5,800 nt of DNA from an uncultured Collinsella sp. (GTDB lineage: Bacteria; Actinomycetota; Coriobacteriia; Coriobacteriales; Coriobacteriaceae), in assembly GCA_900555515.1 (NCBI GenBank), contig USLO01000111.1, forward strand, positions 1 to 5,800, in the 5' to 3' direction. The notes under the pieces are model-generated. The model was not told where the DNA came from and ran no database searches. It worked only from the letters and a program-made list of their open reading frames with translations. Below, in pieces: positions 5,757 to 5,800 of the stretch (the first letter of the stretch is position 1; every line of letters begins with the position of its first letter). Both the position numbers and the translations under genes were made by a program.

Positions 5757-5800
5757 TGATACCTGCCTATTTGACAAATTCGTTCTATCCCTTTGAGGGG

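Noticed and set aside
5771..5776. Perfect TTGACA after holA as a -35 element for the next gene
   Set aside because: At spacings of 16-18 nt the sequence (around 5793-5800) does not resemble TATAAT, and the window ends there, so a promoter cannot be supported.
5787..5800. Short CCCT/AGGG hairpin after holA as a terminator
   Set aside because: The stem is only about 4 bp with a 3-nt loop and no T run is visible before the window edge.

Overview
The window is a compact stretch of bacterial chromosome in which every recognisable gene lies on the + strand: the 3' end of rpoZ, then thiI, comEA, comEC and holA. It is GC-rich, codons mostly end in G or C, and spacing is tight. The omega-subunit fragment, the ThiI type without a rhodanese domain, and the comEA-comEC-holA order fit a Gram-positive organism. 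The protein style and base composition suggest the Coriobacteriia (Collinsella or a relative). That assignment is an inference from recall, not from any search.

Region 1 (1-1531) is an rpoZ-thiI unit. The rpoZ stop codon is followed immediately by the thiI ATG (TAAATG), and thiI ends at a clear intrinsic terminator (1499-1531). The pairing joins an RNA polymerase assembly subunit to a sulfurtransferase that makes 4-thiouridine in tRNA and may supply sulfur for thiamine. A GC-rich, terminator-shaped hairpin lies within the first 115 nt of thiI.

Region 2 (1532-1701) is non-coding. It holds a run of GG-T-rich repeats that could form a two-tetrad G-quadruplex, a perfect 12-bp palindrome, and the strong Shine-Dalgarno that fixes the comEA start.

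Region 3 (1702-4715) is the late-competence pair. ComEA is a membrane-anchored DNA receptor with SLBB and helix-hairpin-helix parts. ComEC is the transmembrane DNA channel with an intact C-terminal metallo-beta-lactamase-like domain. The genes overlap by ATGA and are probably translationally coupled. Together they would bind double-stranded DNA outside the membrane and pass one strand into the cytoplasm.

Region 4 (4716-5800) has a short gap with a sigma-70-type promoter and a strong Shine-Dalgarno, then complete holA (DNA polymerase III delta, a clamp-loader subunit), then 44 nt of non-coding sequence at the window edge.

I see no mobile element, CRISPR array, tRNA or rRNA, and no evidence for a previously undescribed system. 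This is an ordinary housekeeping and competence locus. The observations worth checking are mainly regulatory: the intragenic hairpin, the comEA leader structures and the gene junctions.
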